Positions 15,652-23,284 of a DNA stretch of 27,762 nt are shown one piece after another (within the stretch, counting starts at the first letter, position 1; each line of letters starts with the position of its first letter). The DNA comes from an uncultured Alphaproteobacteria bacterium (GTDB taxonomy: Bacteria > Pseudomonadota > Alphaproteobacteria > Rickettsiales > UBA1997). The translations under genes and the position numbers were made by a program. The stretch covers positions 1 to 27,762 of the forward strand of contig CAINKA010000141.1 in assembly GCA_903849835.1 (NCBI GenBank). Reading direction: 5' to 3'. The notes under the pieces were generated by a model. That model did no database searches and was not told where the DNA came from. It saw only the letters and a program-made list of their open reading frames with translations.

Positions 15652-16600
15652 CGTGCGATTTGATACTCTCCTCGATCTTCTCCACAACCACCTCCTCAAT
15701 CCTCCCCCCATTCAGTCGATTAACCTCTGGAATACAGGTCGGAGAGGTTACGTTGATTTCAGTTAAATAATCTCCGATCACGTCGATGCCGACAAAAAAT
15801 AATCCGCGTTTTTTTAGCTCTCCGCCGATGCGATTGCAGATTTCCTGATCTCTTTTTGATAGCTCCAATTTTTGCGCAACATTCCCGCTGACATGCAAAT
15901 TTGCACGAACTTCTCCAGCTTGAGCAATCCTAGAAATGCCTCCAACAGCGACTCCATCGACCAGTAAAATTCTTTTATCTCCGTTGCTAATTTCTGGTAA
16001 AAATTTTTGTGCGATGATTGGTGAGGCGTAAGTTTTCATCATCATTTCAAAAATTGAACCGAGATTGGAGTCGCCGTTTTTTATCAGAGTCACACCTTCT
16101 CCTCCGCAAAAATAAAGCGGTTTTAAAATGATATTTTCATGTTCATCTTGAAATGTTCTGATCTGCTTTAAGCTGCTCGTGACCAAGGTTGGTGGAGTTA
16201 AATCCGGAAAGTCAGAAATGAAAATTTTTTCCGGACAATTTCTGATTTCGCTTGGATTGTTCAAAATCAGAACCTGATCTTTAATTTTTTCCAAAAGGTA
16301 AGTTGAGGTGATGTAATTCATGTCGAAAGGCGGATCTTGTCGGACTAAAATCACATCGAATTTTGTTAGATCTTGCTCTTTAGTTTCGAGAATTTCGCAG
16401 TGATTTCCTTTTTGGTTTTTGAGGCGAATTTTTTTCACCACGGCGCTTAATTTTTTTGCGGTGAAGTCAAAATTTAAGTCGCTCGGTAGATAATAAAAAA
16501 TTTCATGCCCACGGTTTTGAGCCTCGAGAAGTATTGCGAATGTTGAATCCGTGTCGATATTAACGGACATCATTTCGTCCATCTGTGCTAGAAATTTCAT
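15641..16600 (-). CDS. gshB: Glutathione synthetase, prokaryotic type
   Basis: The 319-residue ATP-grasp enzyme joins gamma-glutamylcysteine and glycine. It starts MKFLAQMDEMMSVNIDTDSTF and carries VRQDPPFDMNYITSTYLLE, LNNPSEIRNCPEK, IILKPLYFCGGEGVTLI (ATP-grasp loop), and INVTSPTCIPEVNRL with the metal- and substrate-binding Asn/Ser. The last residues HVSC and the stop codon come from a palindromic repeat remnant, so the C-terminus differs from usual. It is convergent with corC. gshA is not in the window. Confidence 0.95.
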   Translation of the reverse strand: MKFLAQMDEMMSVNIDTDSTFAILLEAQNRGHEIFYYLPSDLNFDFTAKKLSAVVKKIRLKNQKGNHCEILETKEQDLTKFDVILVRQDPPFDMNYITSTYLLEKIKDQVLILNNPSEIRNCPEKIFISDFPDLTPPTLVTSSLKQIRTFQDEHENIILKPLYFCGGEGVTLIKNGDSNLGSIFEMMMKTYASPIIAQKFLPEISNGDKRILLVDGVAVGGISRIAQAGEVRANLHVSGNVAQKLELSKRDQEICNRIGGELKKRGLFFVGIDVIGDYLTEINVTSPTCIPEVNRLNGGRIEEVVVEKIEESIKSHVSC

Positions 16601-16675
16601 TTTGAAATATAATTTTGATTGCTAACTTGCTTTGAATTCAACCTCTCTCCAGTCCAAAAAATTATCAATATTTTA

Positions 16676-17287
16676 ATGCAGCCGTCACCTATCCAAGTTC
16701 CAACTTATCCTCAAATTCCACAAAGAATTTTCCCCATAATCGACATCGGAGATTTTGTGTTGCGTGAAAAATGCGATGCCGATGCTGAAGATTTTTTTCG
16801 TTATTATTCCGATCCGGAAGTTAACAAATTTATACTTTGCGAAATTCCGAAAGATGTCGAAGAAGCTAGAAAAGAGCTTGGTTATTGGCGTCGAGTTTTT
16901 TATCAAAATGACGGACTTTATTTCGCAATTGCTGACAAAAAAGACAATCATTTGATCGGCACAATCGGTCTTACGAGTCACAATGCTTACCAAAGTCGAG
17001 TTGAATTAAGTTACGACTTAGCGCGCGAATATTGGCGTCAGGGCATCACAAGCGCAGCGATTAAAGCGGCGCTAAAATACGGATTTCAAACTTTAAAAGT
17101 GAATCGCATCGAAGCCGTTGCTTCTACTGAAAATCTTCCATCGAGAAATCTTTTGCTAAAAATGGGCTTCACGCTTGAAGGAGTATTGCGCCAACATCGT
17201 TATCATCGCGGACGTTATGTCGATGTTCACTCTTTCAGCATCTTGCTCAGCGAGTATAGACCAGAGTTTACGCCAGAATTTTTTTGA
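16676..17287 (+). CDS. GNAT acetyltransferase, RimJ/RimL-like
   Basis: The 203-residue protein is a GNAT-family N-acetyltransferase. It has LREKCDADAEDFFRYYSDPEV near the start, LIGTIGLTSHNAYQSRVELSYDLAREYWRQGITSAAIKAAL with the acetyl-CoA-binding R/Q-x-x-G-x segment, and RIEAVASTENLPSRNLLLKMGFTLEGVLRQ near the end, all typical of the RimJ/RimL-type branch. The substrate (ribosomal protein, other protein or small molecule) is not determined. The ATG at 16676 is preferred to a TTG at 16619 that adds a non-family extension. Confidence 0.85.
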   Translation: MQPSPIQVPTYPQIPQRIFPIIDIGDFVLREKCDADAEDFFRYYSDPEVNKFILCEIPKDVEEARKELGYWRRVFYQNDGLYFAIADKKDNHLIGTIGLTSHNAYQSRVELSYDLAREYWRQGITSAAIKAALKYGFQTLKVNRIEAVASTENLPSRNLLLKMGFTLEGVLRQHRYHRGRYVDVHSFSILLSEYRPEFTPEFF

Positions 17288-17289
17288 TA

Positions 17290-17318
17290 TTGACATTTGG
17301 CTTGCCGTCACTTTAATG
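17290..17318 (+). promoter_or_regulatory. Putative promoter of the rplM-rpsI unit
   Basis: A perfect TTGACA at 17290-17295 is followed 17 nt later by TTAATG. The box starts 3 nt after the acetyltransferase stop codon and lies about 105 nt before rplM. Only the -35 fits well. Confidence 0.5.
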
Positions 17319-17396
17319 CGCCGCCCTCCCGCTAGAAGTCTTTAGAAAAAACTCTATAAAATTTATCAAAACGAACGAACAGAATAAGGAATTTTT

Positions 17397-17864
17397 ATGC
17401 TCAAAACTTACGTTGCTAAGCCCAAAGAAATCGAAAGAAAATGGTGGCTTATCGATGCCGAAGATCTCGTTGTCGGCCGACTCTCATCAATCGTTGCAAA
17501 TATTTTGCGTGGCAAGCACAAAGCAACTTTTACACCAAACCTCGATTGTGGCGATCACGTTGTTATCATCAATGCTGAAAAAGTAAAATTAACCGGCAAA
17601 AAATATGCCGAAAAACTTTACTACTGGCATACTGGGCATCCAGGGGGAATCAAAGACAGAAACGCTCGCCAAATCATCGAAGGAAAATATCCGGAAAGAA
17701 TTTTGCAATATGCGGTTGAAAGAATGATTTCTCGCGGACCATTGCAACGCGACATCATGGTAAAATTGCACCTCTACAAAGGCACGCAGCACAAGCATCA
17801 AGGCCAAAATCCACAAATTTTGGATGTTGCAGCTATGAACCGTAAAAACAAAAAAACTAACTAA
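17397..17864 (+). CDS. rplM: 50S ribosomal protein L13
   Basis: The 155-residue early-assembly protein of the large ribosomal subunit starts with MLKTYVAKPKEIERKWWLIDAEDLVVGRLSS. It has RGKHKATFTPNLDCGDHVVIINAEKVKLTG and GGIKDRNARQI, all diagnostic of L13. A ribosome site AAGGA lies 8 nt before the ATG. rpsI follows 6 nt later, giving the nearly universal rplM-rpsI pair. Confidence 0.98.
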   Translation: MLKTYVAKPKEIERKWWLIDAEDLVVGRLSSIVANILRGKHKATFTPNLDCGDHVVIINAEKVKLTGKKYAEKLYYWHTGHPGGIKDRNARQIIEGKYPERILQYAVERMISRGPLQRDIMVKLHLYKGTQHKHQGQNPQILDVAAMNRKNKKTN

Positions 17865-17870
17865 AAATTT

Positions 17871-18341
17871 ATGTCTTCAGTCATTAAAGAAAAAATTCTC
17901 GAAATCAAAGAAGCGCTTGAACCAGCGATTAAAAAAGAGCCTAAAATTGATGCTCAAGGCCGCTCTTACGCAACCGGCAAAAGAAAAAATGCTGCAGCAC
18001 GCGTTTGGATTAAAAAAGGCACAGGAAAAATTAAAGTTAATGATCTTGATGCCAGAATTTACCTCGGAAGAGAAATTCTTTTTAACATCGCCAAAGCCCC
18101 TTTTGCAGTGGTTAAGGGCGATAATAAATTCGATGTAGTTGCCACACTTTCTGGTGGCGGAAAAAGTGGACAAGCTGGCGCATTAGCTCACGGAATCAGC
18201 AAGGCATTGGTTGCTTTCGATCCTACAAATCACAAAGCCTTGAGAGTTGGTGGATTTTTAACTCGTGATTCACGTGTCGTTGAACGTAAAAAATACGGCC
18301 TCAAAAAAGCCCGCAAAGCTCAGACTTATCGTAAACGTTAG
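17871..18341 (+). CDS. rpsI: 30S ribosomal protein S9
   Basis: The 156-residue small-subunit protein has an N-terminal extension of about 30 charged residues before the S9 core. The core starts at SYATGKRKNAAARVWIKKGTGKI and includes GGGKSGQAGALAHGISKAL, and the protein ends with KKARKAQTYRKR, whose C-terminal Arg reaches the tRNA decoding site. N-terminally extended S9 is common in alphaproteobacteria. It is co-transcribed with rplM. Confidence 0.98.
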   Translation: MSSVIKEKILEIKEALEPAIKKEPKIDAQGRSYATGKRKNAAARVWIKKGTGKIKVNDLDARIYLGREILFNIAKAPFAVVKGDNKFDVVATLSGGGKSGQAGALAHGISKALVAFDPTNHKALRVGGFLTRDSRVVERKKYGLKKARKAQTYRKR

Positions 18342-18358
18342 TTCGTTTTATTTTTTAG

Positions 18359-18808
18359 ATGAAAAAAGTTCAGGCCAATTTTTTTTATATTGCTTCTGAT
18401 CACGCCGGATTTGCTCTAAAGAAATTTCTCATCAAAAAACTTACAGAGCTAGGATTTAAGCCAGTTGATCTCGGTTGTAATTCCTCAGAAAAATCAGTCG
18501 ATTACCCTGATTACGCACAAAAACTCTGCAAAAAAATCAAAAAAAATTCTGCCGAATTTGGCATTTTAATTTGTGGTAGCGGAATAGGAATTTCAATCGC
18601 AGCAAACCGCTTCAAACATATCAGGGCAGCGCTTTGTCATAATGTTGAAACTGCAAAATTATCGCGCTCTCACAATGATGCGAATGTGATTTGCCTAGGT
18701 GAGAGATTGATCTCAGAAAAAAATGCTCTTGCTTCAGTAAAAGCTTTTTTGAACAGCGATTTTGAAAAAGGAAGGCATGAAAACAGAGTCAAAAAATTGT
18801 CAAAATAG
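18359..18808 (+). CDS. rpiB: Ribose-5-phosphate isomerase B
   Basis: The 149-residue RpiB/LacAB-family enzyme interconverts ribose 5-phosphate and ribulose 5-phosphate in the pentose phosphate pathway. Diagnostic parts are FYIASDHAGFALKKFL at the start, VDYPDYAQKL, the active-site loop LICGSGIGISIAANR, and RAALCHNVETAKLSRSHNDANVICLGERL. It follows rpsI by 17 nt, and its 3' end overlaps the trmB start by 32 nt. Confidence 0.96.
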   Translation: MKKVQANFFYIASDHAGFALKKFLIKKLTELGFKPVDLGCNSSEKSVDYPDYAQKLCKKIKKNSAEFGILICGSGIGISIAANRFKHIRAALCHNVETAKLSRSHNDANVICLGERLISEKNALASVKAFLNSDFEKGRHENRVKKLSK

Positions 18809-19460
18809 CCGCTTAATTCGTAGCTTCGGACGCATAAAATCCCGCAAACTTTCTGATCACAAAAACTTCCTCCTCGAAAATTTTTTACCGAAATATGAGA
18901 TTGATTCACTGTCGACCGTGGACCGTGGACCGTCGACTGTTTTGGAAATCGGTTTCGGCTTTGGCGATTTTCTTTTCGAAAAAGCAAAAAAAAATCCTGA
19001 AATATTTTTCTTAGGCTCAGAGCCTCATCTCAACGGAGTAGTGAATTTACTGGCTAAATTAGAAAAAGAGCCGCTGCAAAATTTAAAAATTTCTCGCGAA
19101 GATGTGCGAATTTTATTTCAAAATTTTCAGCCAGAAATTTTCGACGAAATTTTTATTTTATTTCCAGATCCTTGGCCAAAATCAAAACATTTTAAACGAC
19201 GCTTAATCACCGCAGAATTTTTGGATGAAGTTTTATCGCCGAAAATGAAGAGTGGTGCGAAGCTAGTAATAGTAACGGATCACGACTCTTACAAAATTTG
19301 GATTCTCTCTGAAATTTTACGCAGTAAAAAATTTTTTTGGACGGCAAATTCCAAACAAGATTGGCAAAATTTTCCTACCGATTGGACCGAAACAAAATAT
19401 CAAAAAAAAGCTGCAAAAGAAGGTCGAGCATCGGTAATTTTTAATTTGATCAAAGCATGA
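18777..19460 (+). CDS. trmB: tRNA (guanine-N7-)-methyltransferase with in-frame repeat insertion
   Basis: The 227-residue TrmB methylates G46 in tRNA variable loops using S-adenosylmethionine. The SAM-binding motif VLEIGFGFGDFL lies at about residues 55-66, and LFPDPWPKSKHFKRRL is the diagnostic TrmB motif. The ATG at 18777 has a good ribosome site (GGAAGG). The frame is also open from a TTG at 18762. Between LPKYEID and the SAM motif, residues 45-55 (LSTVDRGPSTV) are encoded by a palindromic, GTGGACC-repeated stretch. It overlaps rpiB, and murB overlaps its stop as ATGA. Confidence 0.94.
   Translation: MKTESKNCQNSRLIRSFGRIKSRKLSDHKNFLLENFLPKYEIDSLSTVDRGPSTVLEIGFGFGDFLFEKAKKNPEIFFLGSEPHLNGVVNLLAKLEKEPLQNLKISREDVRILFQNFQPEIFDEIFILFPDPWPKSKHFKRRLITAEFLDEVLSPKMKSGAKLVIVTDHDSYKIWILSEILRSKKFFWTANSKQDWQNFPTDWTETKYQKKAAKEGRASVIFNLIKA
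18909..18939. repeat. Palindromic GTCGAC/GTGGACC repeat inside trmB
   Basis: GTCGAC occurs at both ends (18911-18916 and 18932-18937), with tandem GTGGACC units between. It is much more GC-rich than its surroundings and lies in frame, so it encodes a near-palindromic peptide STVDRGPSTV. Confidence 0.75.
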
Positions 19461-20332
19461 CTTACGCCTTACCAAAAGTACGCGGAATCTATCGCGAAAA
19501 TGCAGAATTAAAAAGCTGGTTTGATGTTGGTGGAAAAGCCGAAATTCTTTTTCGTCCCGCTGATCTTGTGGATTTACAAGATTTTTTAAAAAATTGTCCG
19601 AAAGAAATTCCGGTGCAAATTCTTGGAGCGGCATCGAATGTAATCATCAGCGATGATGGTGTGAAGGGAGTGGTCATCAGGCTTTCGGGAGAATTCGCCA
19701 AAATTTCTTGTGAAGGAGAAACCGTCAAAGCCGGTGCCGCAGCGCTTTGTGGCAATGTTGCACTGCATAGCAAAAATTCTGCTCTTGCAGGTTTAGAATT
19801 TTTTTCAGGAATTCCGGGATCGGTTGGAGGCGCAATTGCCATGAATGCGGGATGTTACGGATCAGATATTTCGCAAATATTAATGAGCGCAAAAGCTTTG
19901 GATTTTAACGGAAATCTAATCGAATTATCGAATGCAGATTTTGGATTTTTTTATCGTGGCAATAAAATTTCAAAAAATTTTATTTTTGTCGAAGCTGTGT
20001 TTAAAGCAGTAAAATCAACTGTTGAAGCGGTATCAGGAAAAATTTCTGAACTCAATATTCAGCGCGAAAAAGCGCAACCAATTCGTGCAAAAACAGGCGG
20101 AAGTACATTCAAAAATCCTGAAGAAAAAAGAGCGTGGCAGCTAATTGACGAAGCTGGATGTCGCGGAATGATCGAAGGAGATGCGCAAATTTCAGAAAAG
20201 CATTGCAACTTTATGATCAATCGTGGCAAGGCTTCAGCGCGAAATTTAATTGATCTTGGTGATAAGGTAAAAAAATTGGTGAAAGAAAAATCAGGTGTCA
20301 ATTTGGAATGGGAAATAAAACTTTTAAAGTAA
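19457..20332 (+). CDS. murB: UDP-N-acetylenolpyruvoylglucosamine reductase
   Basis: The 291-residue FAD enzyme reduces the enolpyruvyl group to make UDP-N-acetylmuramic acid for peptidoglycan. FAD-binding motifs are FDVGGKAEILFRP and ILGAASNVIISDDGVKGVVI. SGIPGSVGGAIAMNAGCYGSDI is diagnostic, and RAKTGGSTFKNP carries the catalytic Ser. The Lys-rich C-terminus VNLEWEIKLLK is normal. The start overlaps the trmB stop as ATGA. The usual alphaproteobacterial neighbours murC, ddl and ftsQ are absent. Confidence 0.97.
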   Translation: MTYALPKVRGIYRENAELKSWFDVGGKAEILFRPADLVDLQDFLKNCPKEIPVQILGAASNVIISDDGVKGVVIRLSGEFAKISCEGETVKAGAAALCGNVALHSKNSALAGLEFFSGIPGSVGGAIAMNAGCYGSDISQILMSAKALDFNGNLIELSNADFGFFYRGNKISKNFIFVEAVFKAVKSTVEAVSGKISELNIQREKAQPIRAKTGGSTFKNPEEKRAWQLIDEAGCRGMIEGDAQISEKHCNFMINRGKASARNLIDLGDKVKKLVKEKSGVNLEWEIKLLK

Positions 20333-20448
20333 TTCAAAAATTCTTTGTTGCATTTTTAAAACAGCTCATGCAAGTTGCGCCACGCTTTACAGATTGGTGG
20401 CTCAATAGCCAATCACATCAGTTCAAAATTCCTCAACAATTCACATAA
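20308..20448 (+). CDS. Possible 46-residue ORF between murB and the VirB2-like gene
   Basis: A short frame starts at an ATG inside the last codons of murB and encodes a 46-residue peptide (MGNKTFKVIQKFFVAFLKQL, then a segment with APRFTDWWLN). It looks like an amphipathic helix followed by a Trp-rich part. There is no convincing ribosome site. The composition is plausible for a protein, but the frame may be chance. Confidence 0.25.
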   Translation: MGNKTFKVIQKFFVAFLKQLMQVAPRFTDWWLNSQSHQFKIPQQFT

Positions 20449-20451
20449 ACT

Positions 20452-20823
20452 ATGAAAAAAATTTCAGCTTTTTTGGCAAAAACCACTCTTTTGTCTTTTG
20501 TCTTTTTAGCGATTGCTCCGGCGATTGTGCCAGTTTTGTCTTCTGATGCTTTTGCAGAAAGCTATGGGTCTCAGACAGCTGGTGCCAATAATAACGTTTT
20601 GGTGGATGTGATGTGTAACGTGATGCAAATCATAACCGGAAATGCTGGTAAAGCTTTTGCGGCTTTTGCAATCATTTCAATCGGTATCGGTTTCTTTACT
20701 GGTAAAGTTTCTTGGGGTTTGATGATCGGTGTTGCCGCTGGTATTGCTGCAATGTTTGGTGCTCCAGCGATCGTTTCTGCCATTGCTGGCGGCGCTGCTT
20801 TCGACTGTGGTAAGGGTGATTAA
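20452..20823 (+). CDS. TrbC/VirB2-like type IV secretion pilin
   Basis: The 123-residue protein has a signal peptide of about 35 residues (KK, hydrophobic core, then DAFA before ES). The mature part has two membrane helices (NAGKAFAAFAIISIGIGFFTG and GLMIGVAAGIAAMFGAPAIVSAIAGG) and short tails, the layout of VirB2/TrbC major pilins. These pack as the T4SS pilus subunit. Other virB genes are absent from the window. Two cysteines, in DVMCNVMQI and AFDCGKGD, could form a disulfide. It lies between murB and rpmB and may be one of several scattered virB2 paralogues, as in Rickettsiales. Confidence 0.75.
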   Translation: MKKISAFLAKTTLLSFVFLAIAPAIVPVLSSDAFAESYGSQTAGANNNVLVDVMCNVMQIITGNAGKAFAAFAIISIGIGFFTGKVSWGLMIGVAAGIAAMFGAPAIVSAIAGGAAFDCGKGD

Positions 20824-20848
20824 TTTTAATTCAATTTAGGTTTGTTAC

Positions 20849-21220
20849 ATGTCTAGAATATGCGAATTGCTTGCTGTTGGCGTGATGTCGGGAAATAAAG
20901 TTTCCCACTCAAATCGCAAAACAAGAAGAAGATTTTTACCAAATTTAAAAACTATTTCTTTCAAGAGCGATGCTCTTGGATCAGATCTAACTTTAAAAAT
21001 TGCTGCTTCGACGCTTAGAACGGTCAACAAATATGGCAGTATTGATAATTTTTTAGTTAACCATCGTTACGCTAAATTTACTGATCTTGCTAAAAAACTT
21101 AGAGTCCAAATCAAAAAGAAATTGATCAAGCTAGGAAAATTAGAAGAAGTAAAAATCGTTAAAGAAAAAAAAGTTTTGGTGAAAAAAGAAGCCAAGAAAA
21201 AAGTTGCTAAAGCAGTTTAA
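20849..21220 (+). CDS. rpmB: 50S ribosomal protein L28 with lysine-rich C-terminal tail
   Basis: The 123-residue L28 core covers residues 1-95. It starts MSRICELLAVGVMSGNKVSHSNRKTRRRFLPNL and includes IAASTLRTVNKYGSIDNFL. About 25 further residues, very rich in Lys and Val (EEVKIVKEKKVLVKKEAKKK), follow the usual end. This makes it longer than the common 75-100-residue forms. The tail recalls the lysine-rich RpoD extension in composition. A strong terminator follows. Confidence 0.95.
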   Translation: MSRICELLAVGVMSGNKVSHSNRKTRRRFLPNLKTISFKSDALGSDLTLKIAASTLRTVNKYGSIDNFLVNHRYAKFTDLAKKLRVQIKKKLIKLGKLEEVKIVKEKKVLVKKEAKKKVAKAV

Positions 21221-21241
21221 TTTTCTGAAGTTTTAGAAATT

Positions 21242-21279
21242 AAAAAGCCGATTCGCTGAAAAAGTGAGTCGGCTTTTTT
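21242..21279 (+). terminator. Intrinsic terminator after rpmB
   Basis: The stem AAAAAGCCGAnTC (from 21242) pairs with GAnTCGGCTTTTT around a GCTGAAAAAGT loop and runs into a T-tract ending near 21279. It lies 21 nt after the rpmB stop codon. Confidence 0.88.
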
Positions 21280-21353
21280 GTTTGTGGTTTGTGGGAAGGT
21301 ATATTCAATCCGACTAAAGAAACCGATTGATCAAAAGCACAAAAAACTCCGTG

Positions 21354-21424
21354 TCATGCTGAGCTTGTCGAAGCATGATTCATGACACCGAAGACTGAAT
21401 CATGCTTCGACAAGCTCAGCATGA
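21354..21424. repeat. Head-to-head pair of the 25-nt palindromic repeat
   Basis: A perfect reverse copy (21354-21378) and forward copy (21400-21424) are separated by 21 nt. They lie in the 296-nt gap between convergent rpmB and the ccmG-like gene. The rest of the gap holds the rpmB terminator and no other feature I can see. Confidence 0.92.
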
Positions 21425-21516
21425 CATTGAATTATGATTTAAAATCCGAACCAAATTGGCCGAACTTATTACGCCTTGAACTTGTTTCAGGATCTCTCCG
21501 CTTTCAAACACCGCAA

Positions 21517-22083
21517 TCACCGATTCTCTCTCAAAAATTCCTTTATCTCATCAATCGAAAAATCTTGTAAATTTCCGCGATATCTCATCACAACATTTCC
21601 ATTCAGATCAATAATCAAAGTCTCTGGAACGGCTTCAATCCCAGTTATTTTTGTGAATAAGGCGCGACTATCTTTGGCGACTCTTTTGAAAGGATTGCCG
21701 CTTTCTTCCAAATAGGATTTGGTATTTTCGTCAATATCGCGCCAAGCAATTCCGTAAATATCGATAATTTTTTCGCTTTGTAATTTTAGCAAAATCTCAT
21801 GTTCAGCGCGGCAGGTTGTGCACCAAGATGCAAAAAAATTCACCAATGAATATTTTCCAGTTAAATCTTTTTTAGAAAAATTTTGATTTTCGTCGAATAA
21901 ATCCGGCAAAGAAAAATCCGGTAAAATAATTTTTGTTTTTACGAAATTCACCGAAGATTCTGTTGAAGAAAATGGCTGTTGTGAATCTTGTGCATCCTCT
22001 TGTTTTTTGTTGAGCTTGTAAGTAGAAAGCGTGATCAAACTAACCAAAAAAATCAGTGTTAAAAAGGGTAAAAATTTCTGCAT
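21517..22083 (-). CDS. CcmG/DsbE-like thiol:disulfide interchange protein
   Basis: The 188-residue thioredoxin-fold protein is anchored by an N-terminal helix (FLPFLTLIFLVSLITL). The active site is WCTTC (C88, C91). The segments KIILPDFSLPDL and GIEAVPETLIIDLNGNVVMRYRG are typical of CcmG/DsbE and the ResA/TlpA group. Such proteins sit in the periplasm and keep the haem-binding cysteines of apocytochrome c reduced. No other ccm genes are nearby. It is divergent from tgt, with only 17 nt between the start codons. Confidence 0.85.
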   Translation of the reverse strand: MQKFLPFLTLIFLVSLITLSTYKLNKKQEDAQDSQQPFSSTESSVNFVKTKIILPDFSLPDLFDENQNFSKKDLTGKYSLVNFFASWCTTCRAEHEILLKLQSEKIIDIYGIAWRDIDENTKSYLEESGNPFKRVAKDSRALFTKITGIEAVPETLIIDLNGNVVMRYRGNLQDFSIDEIKEFLRENR

Positions 22084-22100
22084 AATTGAAGTTCAAAGTG

Positions 22101-23228
22101 ATGAATAATTTTTTTTTCAAACTAAAAACCAGCGAAAATAAAGCAAGAAGGGGCGAGTTGCAAACTGCTCACGGAGCCATTCAAACTCCGGCTTTTATGC
22201 CCGTAGGAACTGCGGCCACAGTCAAAGCTGTAAAAATTTCTGACGTAAAAAAATCCGGCGCGGAAATTATTTTGGGAAATACTTACCACCTGATGTTGCG
22301 CCCCGGTGCGGATTTAATTGAGCAGCTTGGCGGTCTTCACAAATTTTCTGGATGGGATGGTCCAATCCTTACAGATTCAGGTGGTTTTCAAGTTATGTCG
22401 CTTTCAAAAATCAGAAAAATTTCTGACGAAGGAGTGGAATTTTCTTCGCATCTCGACGGTTCAAAATTTTTTTTAACTCCAGAAAAATCGATTGAAATTC
22501 AGCACAAACTCGGCAGCGATATCACGATGATTTTTGACGAATGTGTAGAATTTCCAGCAAGCTACGAGCAAGCGCAGGACGCGATGAGGCGTTCAATTTT
22601 GTGGGCAGAAAGATCAAAATCAGCTTTTCAAAAACGCGATGGTTACGGAATTTTTGGAATTATGCAGGGCTCAACTTTTTCTGACTTGCGAGAAATTTCT
22701 TCAAAAAAATTAATTGAAATTGGATTTGATGGATATGCTGTTGGTGGCTTGGCTGTAGGCGAGGGGCAAGAAGAAATGTTTAAAGTTTTGGATTATTCCG
22801 TAGATTTTTTACCAGAAAATAAACCGCGCTATTTGATGGGGGTTGGAAAACCATCCGACATTGTTGGAGCTGTCGCGCGTGGAATTGACATGTTTGATTG
22901 CGTAATCCCAACGCGTTCAGGCCGCACCGGACAGGCTTTCACGATGAATGGTGCGATTAACATCCGAAATGCAAAATATCGCGATGATGCAAAACCGCTC
23001 GATGAAAAATGTGCCTGCTATGCCTGCCAAAATCATTCGCGTGCTTATTTGCATCACTTGGTCAAAGCCAATGAAATCCTAGGCTCAATGCTTCTTTCCG
23101 AGCATAATATTTTTCACTACCAAGATTTGATGAAAGAGATTCGTAAAAATATCGAAGAAAAAAAATTCACAAATTTTGTAAAAACTTTTTTCCAAAAAGA
23201 CGCGCCGGAAGAAATTTTGGTTGAATAA
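22101..23228 (+). CDS. tgt: tRNA-guanine transglycosylase
   Basis: The 375-residue enzyme exchanges guanine for preQ1 at position 34 of tRNAs decoding Asn, Asp, His and Tyr. The core has RPGADLIEQLGGLH, LTDSGGFQVMSL with the catalytic Asp, GGLAVGEG, and IPTRSGRTGQAF. A zinc site CACYACQNHSRAYLHHL lies near the end. The ATG at 22101 is preferred to a TTG at 22086. The queuosine biosynthesis genes are not in the window. Confidence 0.96.
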   Translation: MNNFFFKLKTSENKARRGELQTAHGAIQTPAFMPVGTAATVKAVKISDVKKSGAEIILGNTYHLMLRPGADLIEQLGGLHKFSGWDGPILTDSGGFQVMSLSKIRKISDEGVEFSSHLDGSKFFLTPEKSIEIQHKLGSDITMIFDECVEFPASYEQAQDAMRRSILWAERSKSAFQKRDGYGIFGIMQGSTFSDLREISSKKLIEIGFDGYAVGGLAVGEGQEEMFKVLDYSVDFLPENKPRYLMGVGKPSDIVGAVARGIDMFDCVIPTRSGRTGQAFTMNGAINIRNAKYRDDAKPLDEKCACYACQNHSRAYLHHLVKANEILGSMLLSEHNIFHYQDLMKEIRKNIEEKKFTNFVKTFFQKDAPEEILVE

Positions 23229-23284
23229 TTTTTTACATTCGCCTGTTTTTCAAAACTCTTTTTCAACTTCAAAAATAAAATTTT

